Shown here piece by piece: positions 7,229 through 7,918 of a stretch of 7,918 nucleotides of DNA. The notes beneath the pieces were generated by a model. It had not been told where the DNA came from. It did no database searches and saw nothing but the letters and a program-made list of their open reading frames with translations. This stretch comes from CAYLSO01 sp964386525. GTDB lineage: Bacteria > Eisenbacteria > RBG-16-71-46 > DASYSL01. Within the stretch, counting starts at the first letter, position 1, and every line of letters begins with the position of its first letter. A program made the position numbers and the translations under genes. Where the stretch lies: positions 1-7,918 of the forward strand of contig CAYLSO010000057.1 in assembly GCA_964386525.1 (NCBI GenBank). Reading direction: 5' to 3'.

Positions 7229-7918
7229 CTACCCTCCGCGCAGCTCCTCCGCCCGCACCGGCAGCTTGCGCACCCGCTTGCCGGTGGCCGCCGCGATGGC
7301 GTTGACCACCGCCGGCGCGATCGGCGGCAGGCCGACCTCGCCGATGCCGCCGTGCGCCTCGCCGCTGGGCGCCAGGTGGACCTCGATGGCCGGACACCGG
7401 TCGATGCGCAGCATCGGGTAATCGTCGAAATTGCCCTGCATGACGCGGCCCTTCTCCAGGATGATCTCGCCGAGCAGCGTCGCCGAGAGGCCGTAGACGA
7501 TGCCGCTCTCCGTCTGCGCGACCACCAGGTCGGGATGGATGAGCTGCCCGCAGTCCACGGCGCAGACGACGCGATCGACGCGCACGCTGCCGTCGGCGGC
7601 GACCGTCACCTCGGCCACGTGCGCCACGAAGCTGCCGAAGCTCTCGACCACCGCCAGCCCGCGCCCGCGGCCGGCCGGCAGCGGCGTGCCCCACCCCGCC
7701 TTGGCCGCCGCCAGGTCGAGCACGGCGCGGTGGCGCGGCTTCGCGGCCAGCAGCTCGCGGCGCAGGTCGAGCGGGTCGCGTCCCGCCGCCGCCGCCACCT
7801 CGTCGAGGAAGCACTCGGTGACGAAGGCGTTCTGCGAGGCGCTCACCGAGCGCCACCAGCCGAGCGGTACTCCGGGATCGTGCAGCGTCAGCTCCACCTG
7901 GAGGTGCGGGAAGGCGTA
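7229..7918 (-). CDS. molybdopterin-binding hydroxylase large subunit (IorB-like), C-terminal fragment
   Basis: The 229 visible residues are the C-terminal part of a xanthine-oxidase-family large subunit of the isoquinoline 1-oxidoreductase beta (IorB) or membrane-linked aldehyde dehydrogenase type; the gene begins beyond the right edge. The frame is open to the last base and reads YAFPHLQ before the first possible internal GTG, so the fragment is not a complete gene. Diagnostic pieces are GVPLGWWRSVSASQNAFVTE (fragment residues 16-35), DCGQLIHPDLVVAQTESGI, with the QxESG segment that contacts the cofactor, and GGIGEVGLPPIAPAVVNAI (fragment residues 190-208), whose Glu194 matches the catalytic glutamate that activates hydroxylation. 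Such enzymes hydroxylate N-heterocycles or oxidise aldehydes together with a small 2Fe-2S subunit. The substrate cannot be named from this part. The TAG stop is followed by the 144-bp gap. Confidence 0.92.
   Translation of the reverse strand, partial: YAFPHLQVELTLHDPGVPLGWWRSVSASQNAFVTECFLDEVAAAAGRDPLDLRRELLAAKPRHRAVLDLAAAKAGWGTPLPAGRGRGLAVVESFGSFVAHVAEVTVAADGSVRVDRVVCAVDCGQLIHPDLVVAQTESGIVYGLSATLLGEIILEKGRVMQGNFDDYPMLRIDRCPAIEVHLAPSGEAHGGIGEVGLPPIAPAVVNAIAAATGKRVRKLPVRAEELRGG

Noticed and set aside
7229..7897. Treating the right-end oxidoreductase as a complete 222-residue protein starting at the GTG at 7897.
   Set aside because: The frame stays open and family-like (YAFPHLQ) to the window edge, and the family's large subunit is several times longer; it is a cut gene.

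Overview
This is a GC-rich window (about 70% G+C by eye) from a bacterial chromosome. Every gene I can support is on the minus strand, so the biology reads from right (7918) to left (1). The c-type cytochromes and the periplasmic haem domains point to a Gram-negative respiring bacterium. The combination of high GC, a fused CcoN-CcoO oxidase and a one-haem CcoP would fit lineages such as Myxococcota, Rokubacteria/Methylomirabilota, Gemmatimonadota or Acidobacteriota. The lineage is an inference and cannot be fixed from this window.

Right part (7918-5344). First comes the C-terminal end of a molybdopterin-binding hydroxylase large subunit of the isoquinoline 1-oxidoreductase/aldehyde dehydrogenase type, cut by the window edge. 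A 144-bp gap follows, carrying a large nested inverted repeat. Next are a small SagB/ThcOx-type nitroreductase-fold flavoprotein and, 34 bp later, an AmrS-type radical SAM enzyme (the radical SAM member of the AmmeMemoRadiSam set). The latter two look co-transcribed; the partners AMMECR1 and Memo are not in view.

Left part (5343-1). A 153-bp control region precedes a tightly packed cbb3 cytochrome c oxidase operon: ccoNO (one fused reading frame), ccoQ, ccoP, ccoG, ccoH, then the start of a TauE/SafE (DsbD_2-like) membrane protein that runs off the left edge. ccoNO/ccoQ are 1 bp apart, ccoQ/ccoP overlap as ATGA, ccoG/ccoH as TGATG and ccoH/safE as ATGA; only ccoP/ccoG have a 39-bp spacer. Together these encode the high-affinity terminal oxidase that takes electrons from a c-type cytochrome to O2, followed by assembly and metal-handling factors. 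The copper ATPase CcoI and CcoS are not between ccoH and the left edge.

Nothing here proves a new system. The most unusual points are the ccoNO fusion with a monohaem CcoP, the isolated AmrS plus nitroreductase pair, the nested palindrome at 7113-7165, and the tandem repeat in the oxidase control region. No tRNA, rRNA, CRISPR, transposon or integrase was seen, and no gene-free stretch exceeds 300 bp.
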